Shown here: positions 47,140 through 59,442 of the stretch, piece by piece
How the letters are laid out: each line of letters starts with the position of its first letter
How positions within the stretch are numbered: the first letter of the stretch is position 1
NCBI GenBank assembly: GCA_903813345.2
Contig: CAIIXF020000012.1
Coordinates: 29,522,184-29,586,183, forward strand
Source of the DNA: Owenia fusiformis
Lineage: Eukaryota > Annelida > Polychaeta > Sabellida > Oweniidae
DNA length: 64,000 nt
Direction of reading: 5' to 3'
Translations under genes and position numbers: made by a program
The notes under the pieces: model-generated
Databases searched by the model: none
The model's input: the letters and a program-made list of their open reading frames with translations, nothing else
Told to the model about the DNA's origin: nothing

Positions 47140-47540
47140 TCAGATTTTAATTGTACAAAATATGCTGTTATTATATTGTGTTTTAACTGTTACTATATTT
47201 TGTGACAAGAAAATACCATTATATAATAACATCAAGTTTTAATTGTACAAAATATGCTGTTATTATATTGTGTTTTAACTGTTATTATATTTTGTGACAA
47301 GAAAATACAATTATATAATAACATCAAGTTTTAATTGTACACAATATGCTGTTATTATATTGTGTTATAATTGTTATTATATTCTGAGACAATCTATCAA
47401 TATGACATTAGGTTTTAATTATACAAAATATTCTGTTACTTTATCGTGTTATAACTGTTATTATATTCTGTGACAAGGTATCAATATGACATTAGGTTTT
47501 AATTATACAAAATATGCTGTAATTATATTCTAAGGCAAGA
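47140..47540. repeat. 84-92-bp AT-rich tandem repeat x ~5
   Basis: TTTTAATTGTACAAAATATG starts units at 47145, 47237, 47329, 47413 and 47497. The first steps are 92 bp and the later ones 84 bp. It lies 150 bp after the stop of the membrane-protein gene, perhaps in its 3' UTR. Confidence 0.85.
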
Positions 47541-48855
47541 CTATAGGTCAAAATCTGCTAACTTATTGCAAAATGGGTAAAACTATGGGTTAAACATCAC
47601 AAAATTAGAGCATTCTTATCAGAATTTATGGATCGACCCGTGTATATACAGACACTGAAAAATCAATATCTAACCACCATCAATCGGAGACAAACAAGAT
47701 GATTCCATGTATGTAAACATTTTTAGCAATTTAAGTAATAAAAAACACTTCTTGGTGGTGATTTAGAATAATTAAAAATGTTGAGCATTCCTCTTGATTA
47801 TTGCAAATGCAAAAATAGCTGCATATCTGAAAATTACATAATACCAAAAGTTATTTGATGTTAAAGGTAGAACTACCTGGTAAACATCTCTTTAAATTAT
47901 TAAAAACTACCTGTATATACATGTATTTATAAATAATATTTATCACTAATTGTAACATTATTCAAACAGGGTAGTAAAAAATGATGTATTTGTTAATGTT
48001 TAGAATGAATAAATGTATGTACAGTTTGGACCATAAATAAATGAGTCATGGATTTGCTGAAGTGAGATGTTAAAAATAAGAGAATTTTCAAGAGGCCAAA
48101 CATCAGTGGATGAGAGTATACAAAATGTAAAATATACAAAATTTAGGAGATATATACCAAGACAATATTGAAATATATGGGCTTTCAAACCACCATGGTT
48201 TGGCAACGGTGATAAAAATTTACTACCGATTTACTTACGGTCCAAATTTTATTTACTGAAACAAATTTAATGAAACCAACCATGATGACAAATGACCTTG
48301 TGCTATGTCAATCAGTACAAATAATTAATGAAACTAGTTTTAAATCATGAAAATTGGATCGCTTGTATTGAAGAAGAATACAAGTATGGATAACAGGAAG
48401 GTGGATAGGGAGACTCAATCCTTATCAAGCCAAAGCTCTCCCAACATCGAAAACACTAAGGCGCAGCACCTCCATGTTTTTTGTTAAACCAAAATGCTCA
48501 TCAATGCAATTAGATACACCTCCTAAAATGTTACAATAAAGCATAAGAAAACTAGAATGTTGCACAAAAATTACAAAATCATAGAATGTTACACAAAAAA
48601 AAATTACAAAATTATAAACTGTTGTACAAAATATTACAAATTACTAAAACGTTGCACTAAAAAATAATATAATAAAATCCTCCACCCAAAAATCCTGGGG
48701 ATAGCACTGGTTCGTGAAGGTGGCTTATAGAACCTAAAACCATGCATGCAAGGGTAGAAAAATTTTGGCACAAGGAGTGTATTCAGTATCGTCATATTGA
48801 ATAATTTCATTTCGGTTATGTTCATAGGCTACCAAGGATGCCAGATGCAACCTCA
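47541..48855. other. Intergenic AT-rich DNA, nothing recognised
   Basis: No coding frame with a recognisable family, no clear inverted-repeat element and no array. A short run with 'GTTGCACAAAAATTACAAAA' repeated imperfectly three times lies at 48540-48660. Confidence 0.5.
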
Positions 48856-48863
48856 CTCGGAAG

Positions 48864-49469
48864 TAGAGGTGTCACGGTTTCGGTCCAGATGCTTCGGTTC
48901 GGACAGAAAGGGTAAATATCGGTACGGTATCGGTACATAAATTCTTTCCCTAAAATGCATAAAAACGTGTATAAATAGTGAGGAACACCTCCGATTTCGT
49001 TCAGAAAAATTAAATATTTTCACTTACCTCGTACCTGGATTACACTTCTTTGCATTCAAAAGTGTTATTAACGGACCCGCAATTTCAGGTAGATAGTAAT
49101 GCTTGTTCGTAATTTCTTCATCGTCATTCGCAAATCGAGTGCATTATCAGTATGCCGGATGTAGAAAAGAAATTGAAAAATCGGGCCGGCATATAATTGG
49201 GACTCCGATATCACAAGGTAAACGAATTGGTGATAGTACACCATGCAGATTATGTGAAATGCCAATCACATTCGCGGTAAATGCGTTATATTAGATTTTA
49301 ACTGACGTTTTTTTTTATTTCTGAATATGATTTTGAAAAGTGAAACTGCCATCATCAAACATTACATCATTTTTCTTTAATGTTCTGTCCCGTCCCAAAA
49401 GTATCGTGTCCCGAGACCATTTGTACCGTTCTGTACCGTACCGAATTTTTTTGGACCGTGACACTTCTA
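48864..49469. mobile_element. ~606-bp non-autonomous hAT element
   Basis: The ends TAGAGGTGTCACGG and CCGTGACACTTCTA are inverted copies. The 8 bases on each side (CTCGGAAG and CTCGGCTG) match at 6 of 8, consistent with an aged hAT target duplication. The interior has subterminal repeats of CGGTACGGTATCGGTAC / GTACCGTTCTGTACCGTACC type, as hAT elements often do. No transposase frame. Confidence 0.7.
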
Positions 49470-49639
49470 CTCGGCTGAATTCATCTGTTGTGTGAGATTG
49501 GGGAGGGCAGAAGGCCGTTAGGGCCCAAAAAGGACTTAATACAACTTCCTGTGCTACTCGGAAGTGCCTGCAATGAACTCGTAAATAATTCCTATAAAAG
49601 TCTTGGAATTAGATAAGCGTAGGCTACCACAGTACCAGT

Positions 49640-50090
49640 TAGTGTTGTCGCGATTAATCGATACATCGCGATATACATTGCCAAAGCTGATTCTGGCGAT
49701 GCATCGATGTTTTTGAAAAAATTTTAATTCGCTAAAAATCACCCTTTCTTATCTTATTTTGACGCAAATCGCTTACCTTTCTCACGAGTTATTTCATTTT
49801 CCAATGTTTTCTGATATTCTTTCGCTCTAAAACTGCTTTAGCTAGTCTAAATGAACCATTAATCTAAAAAAATTACTTTTACTTTCATTTCACCGTTACT
49901 AAAAGTTCCCGGATGTACCAGCGTACTCTTATTAATTTGTTCCGTTCGGTATTTTAGTGTATTAGCGTTCGGTATTTCAGTGCACTTTTCTCAGACTTTT
50001 TCTCGATGTACATCGCGATGTGCATCGATGTTTACTCCTGAAAATTGCCGATGCATCGATGTACGATTATGGCACATCGCGACAACACTA
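49640..50090. mobile_element. 451-bp non-autonomous hAT element with perfect 8-bp target duplication
   Basis: TAGTGTTGTCGCGAT at the left and ATCGCGACAACACTA at the right are perfect inverted ends. They are flanked by identical GTACCAGT (49632-49639 and 50091-50098). Subterminal repeats of CATCGCGAT / GATGCATCGATGT are frequent. No transposase frame. The 8-bp duplication supports hAT. Confidence 0.85.
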
Positions 50091-50147
50091 GTACCAGTAT
50101 TCATTCAGAAAAGATCAGAGGGCAATAAGATATTATACAGGATGCAT

Positions 50148-50225
50148 CACAGTGAACACCATCCATTGATCTCTAGATTCTATTGAAAGAAGTCTTTCAT
50201 TAGAGATCAATGGATGGTGTTCACT
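50148..50225. repeat. Hairpin with 25-bp arms
   Basis: AGTGAACACCATCCATTGAT CTCTA and the exact complement TAGAGATCAATGGATGGTGT TCACT, separated by ~27 bases. It may be a small MITE. Confidence 0.7.
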
Positions 50226-51178
50226 TTAATCACACGATAATCCTAAGAAATATCATAAACAGATAAATCAATCAAATATTTAATGCTACCAATATGTACT
50301 TACCTATATAACTGGTAAAATAAAATATTTATTTGCAAAATGCTTCCAGACTTTAGAGACTCGCTAGATGGCGCTCTGGTTAATTGATTTTATTCAGCGT
50401 TGTATAGAATGGTAATTACGATTTCCTTGCTAAGCTAAAATGAGTAATATGTTTATGAATAATTGCAGCAAGTTATAATACTTCTTATAAGTTGTAATAA
50501 ATACATTATTTTCTATAATGTACAAATATTTTTTAGTTTTGCTCGAGATTAAAGCATACAAGTCTATACCAAATTGGTATTTTCGGAATTCCATGAAAAT
50601 TTACAAAAATTGTGAAACAAAATTTATTTGTGATATATTGTGAAATATTCATGATACTTTGAGGTTTATTTAGCTATAAATACCCGAGAGTAGAGCAGAG
50701 TATTCCGGAGTATCATTTGAACTTATCTAGAAAAGATTTAGGAATACAGATAAAGATACATAAATAAAAATAAGGAAACTGGATAGGCCTACGCTTGTTG
50801 AATCTGAGATCTATCGGGTAAGTTTAGATTGTTTATCACGGATAATCATAATGGGAAGTTCTCCATTTATATATTCAGAATACTCCATGTTTGCCATCTT
50901 GGGTCAGAAAAAATGACTCCGCCCCGATCTCATTATTTACTGACATTGCATTTGGCAATAAATTCATAATCCGTGCTATCAAAAGGTTTATAGTCTTTTT
51001 ATCGCGATCTGTTATGTGTGTTTGAATTTTTGTGTTATGTGTGTTTGAATTTGTAATTACGACATCTTTTATAGATTGGCTTATCCACTCACGACGGGCG
51101 GATAATCTTCTGATACTAGAATATCTTATGTTGTGTTAAACACCGTACATGTGATTATAATTCCAGTATTACGACGAA

Positions 51179-54100
51179 ATGGAGTGTAAAGGATCATCAG
51201 GACCAACCCAGATTAAATCCCCTCCCACACTAGGATCAAGCCCCTGGGGCAAAGTTAAAGTGACACCACCATGCTCTCTGACGGAAGTCATGAGTGAGGA
51301 ACTAGTCGATCAGATGCAGAATGCTGATACTACACAAGAAACCAATCAAATAATGTAAGGGTTGATTGAATTTCATAGGTTGTTTTACATTGTTTTTATG
51401 TCATCACCACAAGTGGTAACATATTGTTATCATCTCTAACTTTTTTATAGTCGGTGTTTGGCATTCTGTGGTCGGCTTTATTAAAAAAGAAAGATATATT
51501 GATTACATAATTGCTGAGAACAAATTGTCTCTGGTTGAGACAGTATCATAATATGGACAATGTATACTGATTATTGGTGGTAGATAATTTACCATTCTGA
51601 TACTCATAGCATCTCTCTCTGTTGCATCCAGAAAGATAGAGATGGAGAGGGTTTGGCTTACCACGATGATAATTTACAGTGAAACCTGTACATGTATATC
51701 TGATCATGTCTCTAATCTGAACTCTTCTCAATGTGAACACTTTGTCATGGTCCAAAATTTAATATCAGCCATTGACTCACATGTTTAAAACTTGAAATGT
51801 GAACACCTGTTTATCCAAACACTTATCCAGTCCCAGTGGTGTTCGACAGATTTTACTGTAATTCATTAAGATCATATCTTTAAATTGTGCTGCCATCTAT
51901 TGTAGGTCTGATGCTGAACTAGCCGCTTCACTAAGCTCACAAGAGGCCGCCACTGGTACAGAGACAAACGATGATCTATTGCTTGCTCAGATGCTTCAAC
52001 ATGAGTTTGACAGAGAGCACGATAAGCTTCTACAAAAGCAAGAAAACAAATATAACGGTGACAGTAAAGGTACGATTGGTAGATGTGTCACAGAACAGAA
52101 AATTTTCAGAACAGTTAGTTTCAAAATAATTTTACATATTTAGGGAACAATTTTGGATGTTCAGTAACTTGCCTTGACCTAAATAAGTAAGGTCAAATAT
52201 ATACTTTGTGATTGTGAGCTTGCAAATTAAAAGATGTCCACTTCAGGGTGTTTAACCACTGTAACTCTCCACAACAAATACAACCTCTCATCCTCATTCT
52301 ATCATTGTTTGATTGAATACTGTTTAATGCTTTCATCATAGGACATAGCTGATAATTCTAATTGCCCAGCCACTAGCACATATGCACCTATTGTAAGAAG
52401 TATTCTTTTTGTATTAATAATGTAAAATAAAAATGGTGTTTTAAGGGGCAATCTAGGGTACTCATGGCATGTCTATTCATGGAACAGAAAATACTGGATA
52501 TTTGCATTTAAAAAATATTTCTGTAGTCATGACACCTCTATATATTGTTCACCCTAAAACTTAATGATTGTTCTAATTCCTACTGTCAAGCTCAATCTTG
52601 ATTTATTTATATTTTGTGTCCTTTCTTAAATTTTGTTCATAATCTAGGTGCACCTTGACATGTAATTTTTTTGATGAACTTTTTAAAATGTTCCTGTCAT
52701 ATGTGCTTTATGTCTATGGAATGTAGATGTTACTCTTACTATTGTGAAACATTCTATTTCAGTAAGTATTTCTTTCACCAACTTCCGTTCAGTTCACCCT
52801 CACCTCCAGGATGACATAGAAGACAGTTCCAGTGATGATGATGATGATGATGTCATCGATTGGCACACAACATTAAACGCCCCAGAACCCCAGTTCAACA
52901 GATTTGGGGTGTCTGGGAGTGGGAAGTCTATGGTGACGAAGCATGATGCTGGAATCAGCTCTCGAAGAAATGCCAACAAAATTATGGAGCAGGTTAGTGA
53001 ATAGTAAACCTATATGATCTCCAGGGGGGAAATTTCCCAACGTTCAGAGTTGGTGTTAGGTCAGGTGATATTCATGTGATAGATCCATTAGGGTGGCTCA
53101 AAATAATTTTATTTTGGAAATGTTATGCTCCCTACGTGAATCGAGTTGCATTTTGGGGTTAATATCACCTGTGATTCTTTTCAAATTTTTTAGTCAACTT
53201 TTAGGGGTCCCCCACAGCCTTTGAAGTTTGCCCATAGGCTTAACATTAGTGGGCGTCGCCCAAAATCGTACTTTGTTGAAGTTTTCTTCTAGAGTGATTT
53301 ATATATGTTGTTTGAAGAAAAACAACATTGTATATGATATGATTAGATGTTAAATCATCATATTACTCTGTTTCATCATGGGAACTTATATGAAATGTTA
53401 TACTTACAATATCCTATTAACAAAATATTAGGTACATTTGACCAATGTTATTATTTGAACAAGTACAGGTTTAGAGAATCATGTCTCATATATGATTTGG
53501 TATTGTCATTATTATGGTTTAAAATGTAAAAGGTATATTCATTCTTGACATTTAATGTTTTAAACATGGTTCAGATCAGATTTTCTTATATGTGACACTC
53601 TTCCTCTATGATCTGAGCGTACAACACATACATTGTCACGATGCGCCGCGTCACAGGGCATTTGAGATATTCCTGCAGATGATACCAGAACTTGAGACCG
53701 TGAAGAGGTGCTGTGGTTGTCAAGGGGGCACTAAGGAAATACCATCCGTAGAGATAGACCACAAATCCCAAAAGTTGTGTTATCCTCTGCAGTTGCTGTG
53801 GAGTAAGTTGGACAAATAAGAATATCTTCAAGAGGTAGAGACTCTTCCCCATGAACCTGGCATGGTGGAAGGCTCCAGGTTGGTCGCAGCTCTTTGCAGT
53901 GTAAGACAGAGCAAGAGAGGAGAAGCAGGAGCTTGCTATAGCACTGCTCAACATCCCACGGCCTGTACAATTTGCAACTGGCAAACCAGGACAGCCTGAA
54001 TTCAACCCAGTTGCTGCTCACTTAGGCAATGTTAAACCATCACTAGCAATGTTTGTAACTGAGAGATCTTGGCTGAGTTATCGTGACAATGCATGTGTTG

Positions 54101-57100
54101 TACACTCAGAGCAATTTATGTTCAAACCCAGAATTTCTGTCAAGACCTGCATTCTGTTAATGATCCAGCTGAACGAGCAGTGAAGCTGGTACAGGAATGC
54201 TCTCAAATGACCCGTGACGCGGCGCATCGTGACAATGTATGTGTTGTACGCTCAGATCATAGAGGAAGAGTGTCACATATAAAAAAATCTGATCTGAACC
54301 ATGTTTAAAACATTAAATGTCAAGAATGAATATACCTTTTACAGTTTAAACCATTATAATGAGAATACCAAATCATATATGAGACATGATTCTCTAAAAC
54401 TGTACTTGTTCAAATAATTATACTGGTCGAATGTACCTGATATTTTGTAAATAGGATATTGTAGGTATAACCTTTTATATAAGTTCCCATGATGAAACAG
54501 AGTAATATGATAATTTAAACATCTTATTATATCATATACAATGTTGTTTTTCTTCAAACAACGTAAATAAATCACTCTAGAAGAAAACTTCTACAAAGTA
54601 CGATTTTGGGCAACGCCCACTAATGTTAAGCCTATGGGCAAACTTCAAAGGCTTTGGGGGACCCCTAAAAGTTGACTAAAAAATTTGAAAAAAAACACAG
54701 GTGATATTTACCCCAAACTGCAACTCGATTCATGTAGGGAGCATAACATTTCCAAAAAAAAATTATTTTGAGCCACCCTAAGATCCATATAGGAATCCAA
54801 GTTACTGTTGTCCCGTTGTCCGCCATTTTGAATCTCATATAAGGCTTGTAGGACCATATAGGGAAAGCTAAGCGTTAAGCCCCTGATACCAAATAATACC
54901 ACATAATTATGAGGGCTACTCACTTCTTCTGATGATTCCTATATGTACAGGGGGTGTCTCAAGAAGTTAAAGAGCTCTTTATCAGATCTTTATTATTGGA
55001 AAATGGACCCATACCTTGTAAAATTGTTAATTTTTTTTGAAATCTTCAATTAAATATAATACTATAAATCATAGAATCGTAGAATCTCAATCTTTATTTC
55101 TTCCTGTACTCATGAAATTCTAAAAGGGGAAAAGACCAAATACTGAGCGTGATTTAATAAGCCAGATACAGGCATGAAAGAAAGTGCTAAATTCAATGCC
55201 CTTGTTGGAATTGAACCTATGTCCCTCAGATCCAAGGCCTGATGCTACCAAAGCTTAAACTTGCTGTAGTAGCAACTAGCTATTCAGGGTCCATTTTTGG
55301 TACAATCCTAAGTTATGATTCTCAGAAAACCATAGTCTACTTTAAGATGAAGAATAACTTGTGACCAAATTGTAAGTTGCGACAGTTCCAAAATTGGACC
55401 CTACAATCATTACAATATTTTCTCTCTGATTGCAGTTCCCACCTGGTTTCCAAACTGGTGACGACACACAGTTTGACATGAAGCTGAACAACAAGGTCTA
55501 CAACAAGCTGAAGTCTCACTCTATTGCTGAAAATAAACGAAGTCAGCGACTACATGAAAAGAAGGAGCATTCAACTTCAGTAAGTACAATAGAGTACTTT
55601 ACGCCTGGTTGTAAAGTGGTTGTAATATGATTGGTTCATTATAATTGTGTCGAATTACAGCAATGGAGTGATACCTAAATCTTACAGTAAAACCTGTATT
55701 TGAGAAGAATACCCATCTAATCTGAAACATATAACTCTTGGTGTTCTCATTTATTTGTAGCTTTTAAAAATCAAATAGGTTTATTCACATAAGCTACTAT
55801 TATGTTAATGAACCTCAAAATGGGAACATATAATGACCCGTTCCAGTTGTGTTTGGAATAGACAGTTTTTACTTTACATGTACAGCCTTCAATATGTGTA
55901 GCCTTCACTAGAAAGTTTACAAATGTTGCATTATTTCATCTTCAGGAACAGGCCATAGATCCCAGGACTAAGCTGATCATGTACAAGCTGGTCAACAATG
56001 AGATCCTTGAATCCATCAATGGTGTCATCAGTACTGGGAAGGAGGCTGTCGTCTTCCACGCCAATGGTGGCAGGTTGGTACAATACTGTCTTATATTATT
56101 GGATATTCACGAATAAACCAAAAGTTGAATCTGTTGGATTTTAAGCATAATGATGTCTATTTTTGCAATTCAAAATTTATAAAATGGTAGTAAATTAAGT
56201 TTTTTAAAACATGAATCAATGGGAGATTTCAAGGACTGAGGAAAAGCATTCACATTGAGATGTGTTTCAAAAAGAGTTTTTTATTGCATATATTGCAGGA
56301 TTGAGCAGCAGCAAGTGCCATGTGAGTGTGCAATCAAAGTGTACAAGACTAACTTGAATGAGTTCAAGAACAGGGCCCAGTACGTCAAGGGAGACTATAG
56401 ATACTTGTATATATTATTGTATATATTGCAGGATTGAACAGCAGCAAGTGCCATGTGAGTGTGCAATCAAAGTGTACAAGACTACCTTGAATGAGTTCAA
56501 GAACAGGGCCCAGTACGTCAAGGGAGTCTATAGATACTTGTATATATTATTGTATATATTGCAGGATTGAGCAGCAGCAAGTGCCATGTGAGTGTGCAAT
56601 CAAGGTATACAAGACGACCTTGAATGAGTTCAAGAACAGGGCCCAGTATGTCAAGGGAGACTATAGATACATGTACTTGAATATATTATTGTATATATTT
56701 TAGGATCGAGCAGCAGCAAGTGCCATGTGAGTGTGCAATCAAAGTGTACAAGACTACCTTGAATGAGTTCAAGAACAGGGCCCAGTATGTCAAGGGAGAC
56801 TATAGATACTTCAAAGATGAATTCAAGAAACAGAATCCAAGAAAGATTATGAATATATGGGCAGAGAAGGAAAAAACAAACTTAAAAAAGTAAGAAGATG
56901 TTGTAAAGTCCACAGTTGAGCTATTGGCCATTCCAAATGATTGAATTCTTGGAACAAATCGTGTGATCTTGACAGGGATTTATTGTTTTGAAATGTGTTG
57001 ATGAAGTTTGATTGTTTTGAAATCTGTTGGCCGGGCTTGGCTGTTTTGAAATCCTTTTTCTAACTCTTACAGATATAATCTCTTATGTTAATAACAAGAA

Positions 57101-59442
57101 ATACAGAATATGAACTTTATGTTTTAGAATGAGACGTCATGGAATCTTATGTCCCGAACCTGTGTTGCTACGGAAACATGTGTTAGTGATGAGTTTCATT
57201 GGTCATAATCAGCAATCAGCGCCTAAACTTAAGGAAGCTGTCCTTAATGGTGATCAGCTACAGTCTGCCTACAGCCAGTGTATTCAGGTATTTTTAAATT
57301 TCTGCCTTCATAAACTTTGATAGACGTAGGAGCATAGAGACACCTAATAAGCCTTTATTTACATCAAAAATGATTGAGATTACAGATTTTTGATTTATTT
57401 CTATATCTTCTCTCTGGGCTTTATTTAGAATTCTGAGTCAATGGGTACATTTTATTGAACATTAATTTTTCCAAATATTGAACTTCTGAAATCCTCCAAA
57501 TCTAGAGTATTGCATAATTTCTCAGAGCTACTTACTTTAATCTGAAAATTTTTTGCACCACTGGCTAGTTTCACCTCAAAATAAACTCAAAGTTTTCGAT
57601 GAAAGGTGTGTTTTATAATAGTGAGAAATAATGTGTTTAATTGCACAATTTATAAACTTTTGCATTTCAATCCTAAAACGTCATCACTGGATATCCCTAC
57701 TTAATTAATCTATCATATTTTCTGTAAATCACACTCGGGGCTCTTAAAAAATTCAAATACCTCCTTCAGGCCATTCTAATAGGCGCTCATAATGAAAAAA
57801 GTCCCTGGGATTTCATGTATGGTAATTTTCATTGCCAAGAATGGCTTATTTGCAACACCAGAACGAACCATATGTAAACGACATCTACATATAAATATTC
57901 TGTGTTTAGGCTCTGAGGAAGTTATACTGTGAGGCAGGGTTGGTGCATGCAGACTTCAGCGAGTACAACATACTTTGGCACAATGGGTGTATCTACATCA
58001 TAGACGTCAGCCAGTCAGTAGATCTACAACACCCACAAGCGCTTGTGTTCCTTCTAAGAGACTGTTTGAATATAACAGAGGTAATTACTGGCCTTCCTTC
58101 TCAGTCTCTCACATTACCATCAATAACCCACTACGATTACTGTAATTAATCCTCTAATGTAACTTTAACTACCTAGAATGGTAGTGATATTTTGTGTATT
58201 TTTTGATTATGAAGGAAACAAACAATATGTTTAAAAAATTAAAAAATTGCTGGCCTTATATATTGCATCAGTCCCTGAATTGTCCCTATTATTTCTGGTA
58301 TTATTTTCGAGTTGTATCTGAATTATTGTATCTAAAAAAGGGGACATACTTGCCAAACTAAAACAAAAAAGATTTTTTCAAAAATCTGTAAAATCTTTGT
58401 CTAGTATTTCTTTGATCACCAATTTATAATTCATATTTCTATACCCTAATCGGGAGAATAATGTGGTATCCACACATGATATACTAGGAACTAATTATCA
58501 GATTGTGGAGCTTGACATTAAAATATCAAAGCTGAATGTTCACAGCAAAGTGATTTAATGTGATAAAAACTAAAAATAGCTAAATCGCCACTTTCCACCT
58601 GCCATTTTGACTAAGAAATGGCTGTTACCTTCTTCTGATGCTGGCCAGTGTTTTACTTTTAAAATCCGTTGCAAACTTGTGCTATGTAATGTTTGATATT
58701 GGAACACTAGATGTGCTTAAAATCCATTTCCATTGTGCATGTATCTATTATTTATCTGTTTCAGTTCTTCAGTCGTAAAGGTGTAGAAAATGTACCATCA
58801 CAATATGAATTGTTCAATGACATCACAGGTCTCAACTTCACTGGACAGGGAGAGGATTTCGTATCACAAGTAAGAATATTTACACACGATCTGTAATAAT
58901 AGTGGTCCCTCGCCTCTCCCCCAAAGGGGATATACTCCCATAATTCATACATGAACCTGTTTCCATATAAAGATCAACCTCTGTTTCATTGGGTAGCATT
59001 TAAAAAAATGCCCTTTTTAAATGTTTATCTAATTTCTTCAGATTTCCACCAGTTATTCACAATATTTACACCACATGGCTAGAGTTTAGTAATGTTATAA
59101 AAAATATTGAAAATGTTATGATTGATATAGAACCACCACCTTTTTTTCTTTTATTTACAGAGGGTATCATTAATATCATGAAAAACTCGTATTTTGTCAG
59201 ATCAGCTCTTTTTATTCTGATACTTCTTCTTGTTCTAGATGCATGTTATTTCAAATATTTCTGTATTACAGATACAAGAGTACGAGAAAAATGAAGACAG
59301 AATGAGGCGAGGAATCGGAAAAGAATATGCCTTTGACCACTTCTTCAGTCAATCAACAAAAGAACGAGAAAATTTAAGAAAAAATACTGGACAATCAGAT
59401 CAACAGAAATCTTTGCAGGATTTAGACATAGATGACATTTGA
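51179..59442 (+). CDS. RIOK3: Atypical serine/threonine kinase RIOK3, 10 coding exons
   Basis: Coding exons: 51179-51354, 51906-52069, 52763-52992, 55436-55579, 55946-56073, 56704-56889, 57128-57287, 57910-58080, 58765-58869, 59272-59442. Every phase agrees; total 1635 nt, 544 residues (human 519). The N-terminal part matches RIOK3 rather than RIOK1 (CSLTEVMSEELVDQM; LLLAQMLQHEFDREHDK; VSISFTNFRSVHPHLQD). The RIO domain has the nucleotide loop STGKEAVVFHA (267-277), Lys294 in CAIKVYKTT, catalytic Asp411 in VHADFSEYN, and Asp428 in IIDVSQSV. Family role: cytoplasmic 40S ribosome maturation, with reported innate-immune and cytoskeletal functions in vertebrates. An upstream non-coding exon probably ends at 50817 (donor GTAAGT) and joins 51167. 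The true exon 6 is the last of four tandem copies. Confidence 0.95.
51677..51858. mobile_element. pogo/Tigger-like MITE in RIOK3 intron
   Basis: Starts CAGTGAAACCTGTACATG and ends CGACAGATTTTACTG, with TA on both sides, and carries the 'TCTCAATGTGAACACTTTGT' core of the family. It ends 47 bases before the exon 2 acceptor. Confidence 0.65.
53089..54780. mobile_element. 1.7-kb element with ~575-bp inverted arms and 8-bp target duplication
   Basis: Starts TAGGGTGGCTCAAAATAATT and ends with its complement; AGATCCAT lies on both sides (53081-53088 and 54781-54788). The arms (about 53089-53665 and 54200-54780) are inverted copies over nearly their whole length. The ~530-bp centre holds broken coding-like sequence, including LLNIPRPVQFATGKPGQPEF and, further on, NDPAERAVKLVQECSQMTRD. 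That last motif resembles a C-terminal 'ND-AERGVKL' signature I associate with invertebrate TE-linked proteins (memory only). Long arms plus an 8-9-bp duplication suggest a MULE-, P- or hAT-type element. It inserted into an older dispersed repeat in RIOK3 intron 3. Confidence 0.75.
55085..55262 (-). mobile_element. tRNA-derived SINE
   Basis: On the minus strand a perfect RNA polymerase III B box (GGTTCAATTCC, 55207-55217) is preceded by an A-box-like TAGCATCAGGCC (55236-55247), with a tRNA-like head starting near AAGCTTTGGTAGC. The 3' body includes 'TTGAATTTAGCACTTTC'. The exact 3' end is uncertain. It lies in RIOK3 intron 3. Confidence 0.5.
55685..55874. mobile_element. pogo/Tigger-like MITE in RIOK3 intron 4
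   Basis: Starts TACAGTAAAACCTGTATTTG and ends AGACAGTTTTTACTTTA; more diverged than the other RIOK3 copy at 51677-51858. It ends about 70 bases before the exon 5 acceptor. Confidence 0.55.
56285..56703 (+). repeat. Three extra truncated copies of RIOK3 exon 6, each with its own 3' splice site
   Basis: Copies begin at 56299, 56432 and 56565 (133-bp steps), followed by the real exon at 56704. Each has TATATATTGCAG (TATTTTAG before the real one), then code for IEQQQVPCECAIKVYKTTLN and onward to GDYRY. After GATACTTG the copies revert to intron sequence. Only the fourth goes on to FKDEF...NPRKI and a GTAAGA donor. Splicing into any of the first three would add an in-frame stop within about 45 codons. 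Sequence identity between copies is high even at third codon positions, so the duplication is young or homogenised. Confidence 0.95.

Noticed and set aside
52744-53004. Separate small acidic protein
   Set aside because: It is RIOK3 exon 3 read past both splice sites.
53586-54308. Genes in the middle of the RIOK3 intron
   Set aside because: Short overlapping frames inside an inverted-repeat transposon; the coding-like stretches are broken by stops.
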